Shown piece after piece: positions 1-13,000 of a stretch of 64,000 nucleotides of DNA. The position numbers were made by a program, and so were the translations under genes. The notes below the pieces were generated by a model that saw nothing but the letters and a program-made list of their open reading frames with translations, did not search any database and was not told where the DNA came from. Source of the stretch: Centropus unirufus (Eukaryota > Chordata > Aves > Cuculiformes > Centropidae); assembly GCA_013397695.1 (NCBI GenBank), contig VYZI01000828.1:40080-104079 (forward strand), read 5' to 3'. Position 1 is the first letter of the stretch, and every line of letters begins with the position of its first letter.

Positions 1-312
1 CCCAGGTCAAGTTTTTGTCTCCCTCCAAGCCCAAAGCCCCCACGGCTCAAGGTCAGAGCCCCCCAGCCCCGGGGGGTCCTGGCAGGAGTGGGGTGCCACC
101 CCCCAGATCCAGGTCACTCTTGTCTTAAGCCCCGATCAGTGCCCGTAATCCCTCGCAGACCTCGGTGAATTTTAATAACTTCGCAGCTGGCACGGCTGAA
201 GCCGGTGGGAACCCAGGGAGGGGACCCTTGGGCTGGACCCCACGGGCAGCAGCTCCCGCTTCTCCAAAGCCACTTTGCTCCCAGGACCCCCTGGAAGCAT
301 GGGATGAAAGAG
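1..312. other. Downstream intergenic DNA, no gene recognised
   Basis: GC-rich, without recognisable exon homology. The expected neighbours in mammals (TSSK6 or NDUFA13) were looked for on both strands and not seen. The 178- and 145-residue frames here overlap the CR1 and are not credible. Confidence 0.5.
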
Positions 313-666
313 GGGGGCAGCTGAGGTGGAGCCTGGAGGAGGCTGAGGGGAGAGCTCATCCCTGCCTCCAAGTGCCTGGAAGGAGGAGGTGGAGAGGTGG
401 GTGCTGCTCCCAAGTGCCAGGGGATGGGATGAGGGGGAATGGCCTCAAGCTGTGCCAGGGCAGGGTCAGGTTGGACAGCAGGAAAGAATTCTTCATGGAA
501 AGGGTTCTCAGGCCCTGGCAGAGGCTGCACAGGGAGGGGGTGGAGTCCCCATCCCAGGGGTTTAAAAGCCGGGCAGATGAGGAGCTCAGGGATCAGGTTT
601 AGCAGTGGACAGGGAGGGTTGGACTCGATGATGTCAAAGATCTTTTCCAACCAAGCGATTCTATGA
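313..666 (+). mobile_element. CR1 LINE 3' fragment
   Basis: Sense CR1, 5'-truncated, running from the GAGGCTGAGGGGAGAGCTC segment to the 3' end TTTTCCAACCAAGCGATTCTA. It belongs to the group whose 3' end reads GGTCTTTTCCAACC ('AAAAGACC' group). It lies about 70 bp beyond the expected cleavage site of GATAD2A. Confidence 0.92.
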
Positions 667-750
667 AATCAGGTGATATTAAAAAACCCAAACTCAAAGA
701 AACCACACAGCTCCCCAAGGGCCACACGGCTTTCAAATGAAAATCCGGGG

Positions 751-756
751 TTTATT
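751..756 (-). terminator. GATAD2A: Distal poly(A) signal AATAAA of GATAD2A
   Basis: The plus strand reads tttatt at 751-756, giving AATAAA in the transcript. About 20-60 nt further on, the minus strand is rich in G and T (GTGTGG, then GCTGTGTGG and TTTGAGTTTGGG), a typical downstream element. Cleavage is expected near 730-738. Confidence 0.7.
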
Positions 757-1635
757 TCACAAGTTGCTAAAATCTAAGTACAAGTCGTTCTCATTATTAC
801 TGTATTATAAAATCTTGTCGCAACGTCTCCAAGAAAGGTTATATGGCTTGCAGGAACCAAGGCTGCTCTGGCCCTCTCCCCAGGAGAGGGGGAAGCAAGC
901 AGCATCCGAGCAATGTCAACCAGCTCATGCAGCACTTTGCAGCGAAGCAGTGGAGGGTCGGGAAGCGGGGCACGGCGCCGGGAGCTCCACCTGCCCCTAT
1001 TCCAGGTCTCATGTGCCGAGGGAGCTCCGAGGAGCAGGGGCTGTTCCTGGGAGAGGGGGCTTTGGGGCAGAGCGGAGCCCCTTCCCAAGGCGAATCCCAA
1101 ACGTGATAGGAGGAGGGATGAACCAAAGCTTTGTTCGTAACAGCGTGGCCAACCCTTTCCCCTTCCCAAATCCCAGCGATTTAATGTTTCGGGCACAACC
1201 ATTCCATGAAGATCCCATTGGATCGAGCTTTCCTGCTGTTGGTCGGGGTTTGGGGGGGGCTGTTTCCCGTGTGAAGGGGAAGGTGTGGATGGGGAGGAGA
1301 TGTGGAAAGGCTGCAGCCAGTTTTGTAACAATGGCCTAAACCCAGCGTGAAACCTCAACCAGCCCAGTTCAACGCTACCCAACGGAACGCGTGGCTCTGA
1401 CTTTAAAGGAACAAGGAATTCTGGTGTTTAACACATTTACACTGAGGGCTTTTCCTGGGTTGTTGATCTAAAACGCACCTAGAAACACATCCTCCCCATT
1501 ACCTGCACCAGTCCGAGAACCACAGATCAAAAACCATGTCAAAACCAGTTTGGATCCCACCAGCCAAACACCCCTGTCGTATTTTTGGGTCCAAAGCCTG
1601 CAAATAACTCGGCCCCAACTTAAACATTTGTGGGG

Positions 1636-1641
1636 TTTATT
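1636..1641 (-). terminator. GATAD2A: Possible proximal poly(A) signal AATAAA
   Basis: A second AATAAA on the minus strand inside the 3' UTR would give a UTR shorter by about 0.9 kb. The downstream sequence is less clearly GU-rich than at the distal site, so use is uncertain. Confidence 0.35.
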
Positions 1642-2563
1642 AGACATGAAAAGAACACAGAGCGGGGCCCAGCTCTGCTGCGGGAGCAGCGTTTGTGAGG
1701 CAACACATGCAGACTCCTTATTGTCAGTTCTGAACCTTAAAATCAGTTCTTTTCAATATTTTCAGGCTTACTTTGAGTCACTCTTACCCGTTCTGCTGGA
1801 TCCAAGGGTTCAAGAAGCTGCCGCACGGAACTGTTGCTATCCAAACAGGTTTTGACATAGCTCTTAGAACAGGCAGTTTGATGTTTCCACCCTCCTTCCA
1901 TTCTTCCACCCTTTTTTCCCAGCACCAGTGAAGCTCGTGCTGCCCTGACACTGGGAAGGGGTTGTGAAGCTGCCCAGGTATCGGAGTTTGAGAAGTTTTG
2001 CTTGTTCCTTTTAATCAAATGCACTTTTCCCCAGGGATTGAACAGTGCCGGATGCTTGCGTGGATGAGTTTTTGCCAGGAGAGAGGAAAAAAACCCACCC
2101 TCCCAGTAACAAACTGGATCTTTCCCATAATATTTCAAGGTGCATAAATCAAACGCACTGTTTCGCTCTCCACGCCTCCCGATCCAAAATACCTTGGAAT
2201 GAAAAAGCAAAAAAATAACCCCTCCAACCAATTCCTTTCATTCCCATTCAGCTCTTAACACACATTTTTAACCCAAACCAAAACCCAAGTCAAAACCGAA
2301 ACCCTCGGGCTTTTATAGAGCAACAAAAACCATTTGGCCCAACTCGGTTTCCTACGCTATCCAACGGTTTTCCAAGTACCTCTAAATGGTGATATTCACA
2401 CAAAAGAAGAGGGGCTAAAACCCAATGGGTTCTCTGTGTCTCTACGCAATGGATCTGAAGGGGGCCAACCCTGTAGGACGTCTGAAGTTCGATCTAACAG
2501 CGACTGCTAAGAAAATAGATTCAGCATCGACTGAATAGTAACCCCCCCCTCCCTCTTTTCTCT

Positions 2564-2593
2564 TATATATAGATATATAGATATATAGATATA
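2564..2593. repeat. (TATAGA)n microsatellite in the 3' UTR
   Basis: TATATAGATATATAGATATA pattern, about 30 bp, in the GATAD2A 3' UTR. Confidence 0.9.
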
Positions 2594-3052
2594 ATTCTGC
2601 AATTAATTCTTACCAGCACTATCTTCTAGCACTGATACGCAACCTACGTAGTAAGGCATGGATTTCTGCCGCTTGAATTCCACTTCCATTCGGGAGAAGC
2701 ACAGGGAAAAGGATGGGAAGGGGAAAACCAAACCAACCTGGACCTGAAGGATTTGGATTTAACCTGTGGAATCCCCAAACTGTATGAAACCACCTAAAAA
2801 ACAGAGGTCATCTAAAGCTCTATCAAAAAGGAAATACTGCGGTGATGGACAGAGCATGCTTGGTTCGCCTGGAAGAACGGAGCTCCGGAGGGAGTCAGGG
2901 AGGCAAGTCCTGCCCCCCCGCATGCCCAACGAACCCGGGCCACCAGGATGGGCCGCTCCTCGGCGGAGGAAGGAGCCTGATAGGCACCTCCCGCTCCTCC
3001 GCTCCCTCCGCTCGCCCTTTCTGATTGCGTGCAGCTTCTGGAATTCCTGTAA

Positions 3053-3127
3053 TTTTTTTTTACTGTGTTTTCTTTTTTTTTTTCTTTTTTTTTTTGAGTA
3101 AAATTGCTCAAAACAACAACAACAAAA
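3053..3127. repeat. T-rich tract and (AAC)n run in the 3' UTR
   Basis: Forty-odd mostly T bases (3053-3095) and then ACAACAACAACAA (3111-3127). In the mRNA this is an A-rich stretch preceded by (GTT)n. Confidence 0.9.
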
Positions 3128-3964
3128 ACCCTCCAAAAAAGAAAATAAATCAGAAACAGTTTCATTTTGAAGTCTCTGGGAACATAGGAAAGGCCCAACT
3201 GCTCTTCGCTGAATTAGAAAGACTGAACAAAGGTGTTTGTCTATGCAGTAAATTAAGATTTTTTTCAGACTACCAACAGTTCCAAGTCTATTCAAAACAG
3301 AATCCAACAAAAGTGAGAGACTCCTGCGCTGGTTCCCACCTCCCAGACAAGTTTCGGTGGCAGCCAGTCCCTTAGGAAATAAAACCATCCTCAACTGAAT
3401 TGGAGTTTGCACTGAGTTCTCGTGAGCTCATCATCAGATTTGAAAACGTTCTGATCCGTCGACTCCCTTCCTGGCTGGAGGAGGGGCAGGGAAGGCAAGC
3501 AAACATGAACTGGGCTCACTAAATGCGTCGGTGAGATGGGGTTGGAATTCTCATCCATGCTGGATGGCGAAGGAACACCACGCTGTGGCGAGAGGGTCGT
3601 TATTAATAAAGAAACCCAAGGCAGGGAGTCGTTTAGTCCTCCTTTTGTGCTGGTGACCAAAAAAATCCAAACTAAATACATAAAGCCAAAGAAAAAAAGA
3701 AGAATTCTTCCCCTCCCCTGACAGCCTCCATCACCAGTCGGTCGCTGGAATCCGAGAATCCAATGAGCTGAAGTCTTTTCCCACCCACGTGGTGTCGTTT
3801 TGTCATAGCAGGGACAGCAGCACTCGCTGGGATGAGGAGTGGTCTTCTTGCATCCTAGAAAGCCTGGGGCATATCCAGCTGGGATTAAAGCAGATTCCAC
3901 TGTAATGTGGTACAAAAAGGATGGCAGAAACAGGAAAAGTCTTCCTCGTGGGCGTTCATCGGCA

Positions 3965-4095
3965 TTATTTCCACGTGGCCGACTGTGGGATGGACCGTGG
4001 GGGGATCATATCCAGGAGATACTCGCGCTGGCGGTCTACGGCTGAGGAGGACTTGTGCACAGCTAAACTGGGGTTGACGAAGGGTAAAGGCCCAC
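3965..4095 (-). CDS. GATAD2A: GATAD2A exon 11, coding part: C-terminus and stop (residues 558-600)
   Basis: The acceptor is tgtctcttcag at 4096-4098; the first two bases complete Gly558. The frame runs through FVNPSLAVHKSSSAVDRQRE and YLLDMIPPRSIPQSATWK to TAA at 3967-3965. The ending is essentially identical to human p66-alpha, so the reading frame is intact from start to stop. The tail is strongly conserved, but its specific partner is not something the sequence shows. Confidence 0.96.
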
Positions 4096-7000
4096 CTGAA
4101 GAGACAGAGGAGAGGAGGGAGGACAAGCGTCACGGTATGGGATGAACAGGAGAGAAAACAGTGCCAAAGCGACATTCACTTGCATTTTATCCACATGAGA
4201 ACACATCATCTAAGCATGGGGCACCCAAGTGTGGGGCGCACTACTGGCCCCAAAGGTCAGAGAGGGTCAGGACAGCTGAATGAACAGGAGCAAGGTTTTG
4301 TATCAGAACCGAAGATCTGAGCAAGTGAGAGCTCACCACAATTAAATTACACTTCAAACGAGACATTAAAGCTGTCAGGAATAAAACAATCAAAAGCAAT
4401 CCCTTCGATCCTGGGCAAGAGAGTAGATCACCAAGGAGCGAGTTGCTACGGTGTTTGCTTCCGGGAGACGCTGATTATCATTTAAGAAACCAAATTACAC
4501 TTCTCAAGTCAGGCTCTTGTATAGAAACCCAAGATAAAATTAGGATTTGTAATTTCCTCTTGGTCAAAGCAACAGCTTCAGTTATTTCAGGTCCTGAGGG
4601 ACACCGTAGCCTCCCCTAGAGCAAAATCATTGCTTTCAGCAGGGAAAACCCACCCACCACAATTAAACCGAACGCCCAGAGAGGAGCACAGCTGCACACA
4701 CGGGCCCAGCAATGTACAAGATGACATCGACTCAATCTGTTTATACATGTGCAAAGCCACTGGTTTGATCTGGAAGCACCACCCGATTGCCCCTTCTGCC
4801 GAGCGCAAACCACACCGAAAGCGCCACCACCACGAGCGAAGCCTCGGTGCCATCGGGTTTGCATGCAGGAGGGGTCAAAGAGAAAGCGTCCTTACCCAAG
4901 GGGCTATGATTGTTGGACAGAGAGCAGCTACTAAGTACAAAGAAAAGAAACTTGAGAAAAAAATCTACCTGTATTGATGGAAGTCTTCTTCCAGGCGGCA
5001 GCGCTGCCCTTGCTGACAGGTCTCTCAGCATGCTTACCTGGCCTACTCCCAAGTGCTGCTGCAGACGATGCATTCTGCAACTTGGGGGACTGGCTAAATG
5101 CATGCAACACTCCCCGTGGAGCTCCCGCAGAACCTCGGGACATCTGGCTAGAAGTCTGGAGGGAGAGCAAACAGTGAGGTGGGCACAGCAGCTTCTGGTC
5201 TCACAACAGCAGCAGCCTCAACCAAGCTTTACTGCCCCTTTCCTGGCTGCTTCTGCCAAGTCTGGAATTGATCCCTACAGAGCCAGGGCTGAAAACATCC
5301 AAAACACTTCTACAAAAAATAAGAATCCACTTTCTGGAAGCACCTGGAAGGATGGGGAACGATCATCAGCTGCAAAGGAGCCTGCTGGGTAAGCACCTCC
5401 CCTGCAGGCAGCGCTCCCTTGGCCTGCAGCACCATTCCCAGATGATTGCAACTCAAAGCAGCACTTGGGCAGTTGCTGCCTTGCCCCAGATGAAAGGTGG
5501 TTTCACAAGGTCTGAGAGACCTGGACACTCCCTCAGGGGTGGCTGTTAGCATCACCTTACATCTTCACAAGGAACACTGTGCGCTCCTGGCTTTTTTATT
5601 CTATCTTAGGTCCATTTACATTCATGTCTTTGGTGCTGAAGCACCTCCTTCCACTTGGCACATCCTAAAAAACCTCAGGAACAGGCTTTGCAAGACATGA
5701 ATTAAACACGCTGGATAAGGATTTAGGAAAATGGGAAGGAGTTCTTGCTCAGGGAGTGCAGGGATAGGACGCAGGGGAATGGTTTTAAGCTGAAAGAGGG
5801 AAGAACGAGATGAGATCTTGGGAAGAAATGTTTTGCTGTGAGGGAGGGGAGGCCCTGGCCCAGGTTGCCCAGAGCAGTGGTGGCTGCCCCATCCCTGGAG
5901 GTGTTCAAGGCCAGGTTGGGTATGGCTTGGAGCAACCAGATCCAGTGGGAGGTGTCCAAGGGGAGGGCTGGACCTTGATGGGCTTTCATCTCTTCCAACC
6001 CAAACCATTCTGTGTGAACTACAACACTGCAGAGGAACACCACTGTGTTCCTCAGAGCAGTCTACATCACAGGTTCCCATAACAAAACCCACTTGAACCA
6101 GCCTGGTTTTAAGCTCACCCTCACACCGCGGAGCTGAAACCAAATGAGTTCACACATCATTTTCATGCCCGCATCCCAAACATTCGTGCGTGGAAGCTGT
6201 GGGACCCTCACCCTCCAACACGGAGCCTCACCTGCTTGAGCGAGTGGTGCTGCACGATGGGGTCTGACTTGGTCTGCACCGGGGCCGCTGTCTGCTGCAG
6301 TATCCTCTGCTCGATCTCCTGCTCCTGCTGCAGCGCTTTGACAAAGGCGGCCTTCAGCCTGTTGGTGTGCTCGGCTTTCAAGGCCTTTTTCTGATTCGAC
6401 GTCATGCAGGTTTCACACATGATGGTCCCGTTCTTCTCCTCCCTCCAGCGGCAGGTGAAGTCAGTCTTACACTGAGCACACATGTAGGGCTCGCGGGATG
6501 AGACGGCGATTGAGACTTTACCTGGACAACAAAACCAGCTCAGCTCCAGCTGGGCCTGCTACGAACCAGTAACCCTCAAGAAACCTCAATATCGCAGCAT
6601 TAACCCTGCCCCCAAGCAACGCATCCACCCTGAACTCTCCTCGCTCCAAAGCCTTTTGCATCCCTAAAACCTTTCCTGCTGAGAGCATGAGCGTAGGTGT
6701 CGAGCAGATACTTTATTGGATTGTTTAGAATTTAGATGTGATGGAGAACCTGGTGGGAAGTCAACAGCTCTGGGGAGAACTGGATGTGCGAGAAACCTTT
6801 ACACCCAGTGTCCAGCCTATCGGAAACCATAGCGGGTTTTTAGATGTTTTTTAGACACGTTTTAGAATTGTAACTGAAAATCATTAAAGGAAGGGGTTCC
6901 TGGTTTTGACAGACTATGGCAACTGCATCCTCCCAAGCCTCAACCCCCTCGTGCCTGCTACTGAGATCAAGTCCAGACAGGAAAGGATCTCTCCTCGCCT

Positions 7001-10000
7001 TTTAAGGAACATTTTTAATGCTCTCTCACCTTGAGTTTCCAGCAAATTCTGCACAACTTCTTCCAACCCCACTAAGTAAATGAATTCGTTGTTAGCCGCA
7101 CTGGGCAGGAAGTTCATCTCTGGCGCAGGTGGCTTGGGAGGAGGGATCTCCAACAGTGTCTTCTCCAGCTGCTTCCGCAAGGCGAGCTTGGCGGCAGCTT
7201 GCCGGCTGGCTGGAGACTCATTGGAGTTGACGATGGAAGCGGCGCTGGTCGTGGTAGCGTTGGCCTGAGCAGATGTCACGTTTGTACCTTTGATGGAAGT
7301 TGGTGAAGCCTGGGAAGAAATGGGATGCGGCTCAGTGAGGAGGGCCTCGTGGTTTGGTGCTTCCCATGGGAGGTGAGCAGTGCTGGCTCTGGCACCACGT
7401 GGGCCATTCATGTGCTGTGAGGGTTGGTTCAAACCCTCATGGCCTTGGGTTTGAGGTGAATGAACAGGTCACAGCACCCGTCACCTAACACTGATCTGTT
7501 TTCTAGAGAGCTGGTGGGTTCTCAATCAGAGAGGGCAGGGACAGGACAAGAGGGAAGAGTTTTGAGCTGAAAGAGCTGAGATCCTGGGAGGAAATGTTTT
7601 GCTGTGAGGGTGGGGAGGCCCTGGCCCAGGCTGCCCCGTCCCTGATGTTGTTCAAAGTTCAATGGGGTTTTGTGCCCCCTGATCCAGTGGGAGGTGTCCC
7701 TGCCCTTGGCAGGGGGTTGGAACAGGATGGGCTTTGGCGTCCCTTCCAACCCAAACCATTCCATGATTCTTTGCTCATCATTTTTATATGGCAGGTTTAA
7801 AATTATGAATAAAAAACCAAGGAGGAACCCTTACTATTTTGTCAAAGCACTGACTTAAAATTGTTCCCTTTGTCTAAACCCCTTGTATGGCAACATCAGT
7901 GGTAGGTGTTGAGCTGCTGCTCCAGCCCTTCTCAATGTTTCCAACAGCAACGCCAACCCACCCTGAGCTCTGTTTCCTAGAACTCACTGACGCTTCTGAA
8001 GGAAAAGAGGAAAAAATTGGAATGGACACATTCATATTGAGATATGAAACATGAGCTGAGGCGCAGCATCGCATTCCTTGCAAATACACGTTCCTTCCCA
8101 ATCCTCTGCAATGCCTTCCCTCATCCCTACATACAGGAGATGAATGTGATCAGAGAAAAGAACTGCATGGAAGAACAAGGAGAGACCTCATCACTGCCTC
8201 CAGCTGCCTGAAAGGAGGCTGGAGAGAGGTGGGTGCTGGGCTCTTCTCCCAAGGGACAGGGGATGGGACAAGGGGAAATGGCCTCAAGCTGCGCCAGGGC
8301 AGGGTCAGACTGGACATCAGGAAAGAATTCTTCACCAAAAGGGTTCTCAGGGTGGAGTCCCCATCCCTGGAGGGGTTTAAAAGTGGGGCAGATGAGGTGC
8401 AGGGATCTGGTTCAGCAGTGGACAGGGATGGCTGCCCTCGATCATCTCAAAGGTCTTTTCCAACCAAGTGTTTTTGTGATCCAGACAGTAATTGAAATAG
8501 CACCCATCTCAGAGAAAGAGGGAAATTAAGTTTGGCACAAAATCCCTTCGGGAACTCACCTGTGGGATGTTGACGAGCAGGCTGGTGTTGGGGACATTGG
8601 CGACGCGGATCAGGCCCTGCTGGATGATTCGCTGCCCCTGGATTTGGACGCTGGGGACCGATGCCCGCGGTGCCAGCAGCAGCGGTGGGGGCCCCGTGCT
8701 GGAGTGCTGTCGGATGTTGTGGATTTGCTGGGGAGACACAGAAACGGGCTGATGCAACAGTGCCATCAGCAAGGGGGAGGACTGGGACAGTGAGAAGCCC
8801 AACAATTAAAGCCCATGGCAAAACGGGAAGGTTTTCCCTGTCCCTTTATCAAAATTAAATTAGTAGAATGGAATGGGAAGAGATGCTTGTAGGTGAGGAC
8901 ACCGTGCTACAGCCAACACAGCTGTGCCAAAAACCCAACATTCCGAGTTGAACTCCTTTCAGAATGGGGTTGTTAAGCCCGTTTCATTTTAAAGGTGTTA
9001 GGAAAGCTGTTCCTCAGAATGAGTTTTCTTCATAATCAGAAGTAAAATGAAATACCAAATCTCTGCCTTCCTCCTTAACACTGGCTATGAAACAGAGCAG
9101 CCCTTTCACTGCAAAATCAATTCTCCTGTAACAAGGAAATCTTTTTTCCTGGTATTCCAGGAAGTGGTAATTTTAGAGGAGCATATCAAATTGAACATTG
9201 CTTTCCTACTCCTTTATGATGCTGCTATTTTCTGTCCCAGGTGATAAAGACCCTTCCAGGCAGCTGCCAGCCAAGGATCTCATTTCAGCAGCTCTTATTC
9301 AGACACAATGAGGGAAAAAAAGTGAGTTTTAGCATTTGAAAAGGTGAAATTGATACCCGAGCAAGAACAATGAAGGGTAAAAAATGGAAGAAGGTGGGAT
9401 TGTGTTTCATTTCCTCTGCTACCACTTTCCTCAAAAGCAGGTGAAGGTGGAAGCCTGCAAATTAACTTTTATAATAAAGGCAAACAAACTGCTTTGGTGC
9501 AGCTAAGGCAGCATCCTGCCTCGCCACAGGGCTCCCTCATGCCTTGCTGGAAGCAATACAGGACAGCACCATGCACCAAAACAGAATGACATGGGATCTT
9601 TCACATCTAACCAGAGCAAGAAACTCCAGCAAGAACTCCCTAGGTTCCCTTCAGCCAAGCAGAAAGATGACCAAGAGAAGTAAAAGCTGCCTGTAGGGAA
9701 ACAAGTGGATGTAGCACGAGGTACAAACTCACCTGTGCTCCCCTGACGAGAGGAGGCATCACTATCTGCGTGTTCTGCTGAGTTCCCAGCTTTGAAGAAG
9801 CCTGCTGCCCTCCACGGACCAAGGGAGGAGGAATAACAGTGCCTGGGATCCGCGTAGAAGAGGTCTGCAAAACAGAACAGAGCTTACTCGCATTGCTTTG
9901 TGCTGGGGCATTTCCACACGAGTTCTGCTGCTGCTCAAGGTCCCGGTGAAGGCGAGTCCGAAAGCTCACGTGGCAATGGACACGTGTAAGGACGCGGCGG

Positions 10001-13000
10001 CAGCCTGGCTACTGGGGGGGTTTCTTTCTCATCCTGCATGAAATTCAAAAAGATAAAGAGCAACCCTGAAGGTTTTCATCTGTCCTCCCCCCCGTGGAAG
10101 TTCGGCAGCTCAGGATGTGCTCTGCGGAGACACCAGCCAGGCGTGCCGTAACCCAGATCTGGGAGCGGTTCCCGCTCCCCGGCTGATAGGACGGAGGCAG
10201 CACCAGGGATGAGGCGATGGAAAGCAAGGCAATGGAGAGACTGCAGGGCAGGGATGACTTCAAAAAGGTGTTTGGGCAGGGATTAAGAGAAGGGGGACAC
10301 ACGAACGGCTTGCTGCAAGGAGCATGGGGCAGACAGAAAGTGGATCGAGATGCAGGAACGTGGGGTGGCAAGGAGGAATGTGGATGCAAGGAGGAGGATG
10401 AAAAAGAGAGAAGGGAAAAGCTTCAGGAAAAATGAAAAGAGAAAAGGAATAAAGCTACAGAACTCTACAAAATCTGCTGCCCATGCTGTGGGCTGCAGGC
10501 TGCATTAAGTCCTCAAGAGCTCTCATGGCACAGCAAGGGGTGACACGGTGTCACCCATCACTTCCATCCCTGCAATCCAGCCTGAGACACGCTCACAGCT
10601 CAAGAGAACCAAAGCTTTCCCTCCTATTCCCAAGGCTTTCCACATCTCACCCCTTCCCTAGCCATCAGCTGTGAGGGAAGACACCTAAAAGCTCTGAAGC
10701 TCCCCCCGTTCCTGGGTTATGGTGTGCACACATGGAGGTGTCGTGGCAGAGAGGGGGGTTTATTCACGTCACTCAATGCACGCCCAAACGTCAACTCCTA
10801 CACACACGGATGAGTGGAGGTTTTAAAGCCAGGCAAAAGCAGGTGGGGGTCAGGTTAATTTGCCCAAACAGCATGGAATTAAGGGGGTAACCAACTCTGG
10901 ATTCTAGGCTCCCAGCTCTCTGCTCTGTCCTGTTGCAGGTCCGCTGGGGACTGAAGGTTGAACTCATGGTCCAGTTCCTCTGAAAGTGCTGTCTCTGGTG
11001 AAGGCAACACACCCCAAGGGAAAAGACGGCTCCAGCTGACAGAGCTTTAGTTTGGTGAATGCTTTTACCCCTTCCCTTGCGTACTGCCTTCCAGGGGACT
11101 GGGAAACGCAGAGCTGCTCTTTGACAAGTGACAGCACTTTGTGCTGAAGCAGTTTTGAAACTGGTTTTGATTCACCCAAGGTAAGTTACCAGGAATGCTT
11201 TAAATCCAAAGCGATCAAGGCGCCAGACTCAAGAGGAAGATTAGGTTGGCAGATGTCAACTGGCTCTGCTCGTTTCTTTTCTTCCCCAAGGCCCTCCAAC
11301 ATTTCACTTAGTCTGAACCGATCTCTCCGGCCACTGTGTGCCATGCAGCCACCAGGCCAGCAGAGAAAATCCACACAGGGCCCTCAGCTCTTTCAGTTAA
11401 CAACGCTGAGGGCACAGTTCAGTCTCCGGTGGGTATGGCAACAGGCTGCCACAACACTTCTCCCAAGTAAGAAGCCATAGGATGAGAGGAAATAGCCTCA
11501 AGTTGTACCACAGGAGGCTGAGATTGGATATTAGGAATAATTCCTTGACTGAGAGAGTGGTGAAGCCCTGTCAGACGCTGCCCTGGGCAGTGGTGCAGTC
11601 TCCATCCCCAGACGGGTGCAAAAGCCACGCAGACGTGGCACTTTGGGACATGGTTCAGTGGGGATGGTGGTGTTGGGCTGACGGTTGGACTGGATGAGCT
11701 TAGGAAGTCTTTTCCAACCTTAATGATTCCGTGATCCTCTGACCTAACTGCAGGGCAGCCTCCTTCGCCAGCAGTCATTAGCACCAGCATGGATGGATGC
11801 ATCAGCAGAGTGGATCGGGATGATCAGCCACTGCCAGACAAGCCGATGAGGGACCTGCGTGCGATGTTCTACTCCTATCTCCCACCCCGATTGGTCTTAA
11901 AAAGCTTACAGTGGGGTTTGTGGGAGTTAAAGAAGGATTCCACCTGGCTGCAAGCCGTTACCATGATGGGATTGTCCTTCCCTGCAGTGGCATGCCCTAC
12001 GCCTGGCAGCCTGGCCCACCCCACTGACCTGGAGGGACGGCTTGCCGGCAGGAACGCTCTGCGGTCCCCGCACCAAGGGCGGAGGGGTGGCCACAGCACT
12101 CCCAGAGGAACCAGCAGGCTGGAAGAGGAAAAACCAGAAAGAAAGCAGACGAGTGTAAGGGTGGAAGCAGAATTACAGAAGCTAAGGGAATAAAAGTGTT
12201 TTACCTCCTTGCTCCTTGGTTAAGAGAATCTTCAAAGGCTGTGGCTTTCCCCCTCCCCCAGCCCTTTCCTCCTCCAAGCATCTCAACATGCGTATTTAAA
12301 TGAGGACGTTATTAGGTAAGCACAGAGAAGTTTACACCAGGCAAATCAAAGAGCTTGTACACCAAAAGCAGAGCAATCTCAGCAGCCTTGGCCTAGAGCC
12401 CACCCCAGGCACCACTGCTGGTCCCAGTGGGTCAGGTTCAAGCACAGCACAAAGGGAACACAGGTTTAGGAGAAAAACTTGTGATATTAAGAAGCTCAGG
12501 ATGTGCCATTTCACTCTTCTGAGTTCAAGCACCCAGAGCTCACTGCTCCGCGTCCAGGAGCAAGCCGAGATATGGGTACTTCCTAGTTTTCATCCCATCT
12601 ACTCCAAAGTCCGGGAGGAAGACGCCAATGAACCAACCAGACCCAGCCAGGGGAGCTGCACCGTCATCCATCGGCCCCAGGAGGTGCACTGCAACCCCAA
12701 ACCCCTTACCAGTCTTGCTCTAAAACAGCCTCGTTGCCATTGTTACAGATTCCTGAACTCAGCCTGTGCCTCGACAGCAGCCCATGGGGTTTCACCCGCG
12801 CGTGTGGGGCTCACCCATGCCTCCCCACCTCCTCTGCTCTCCTCTACCATCAGTGCCAGGCGGTGTCACTGGGTTTCCAAGGGGAAGAGCTCTCCTCCCA
12901 GCACGTGGGACGTGGGGGTGTGAGATAAGGGGTGGGGAGGAGGAGGAGGAAGGGAAGGGAGCTCAGAGTGGGAGGGCTGGGCCGGTCCTTCCAGGGGCTG

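Larger units (their letters stand above)
735..3964 (-). other. GATAD2A: GATAD2A 3' untranslated region
   Basis: About 3.2 kb of continuous non-coding sequence lies between the TAA and the distal poly(A) signal, with no splice-site pair or conserved frame. It holds a (TATAGA)n microsatellite (2564-2593), a T-rich tract that reads as an A-rich run in the mRNA (3053-3095) and a short (CAA)n run. No CR1 lies inside it, although six lie within the adjacent 13 kb. The downstream end is inferred from the AATAAA and GU-rich element, not from transcripts. Confidence 0.75.

Noticed and set aside
6232..6521. Assignment to GATAD2B (p66-beta)
   Set aside because: The finger has FTCRWREEK and the tail ends DMIPPRSIPQSATWK, both alpha-type; beta has FTPHWKQEK and ends SISGQK.
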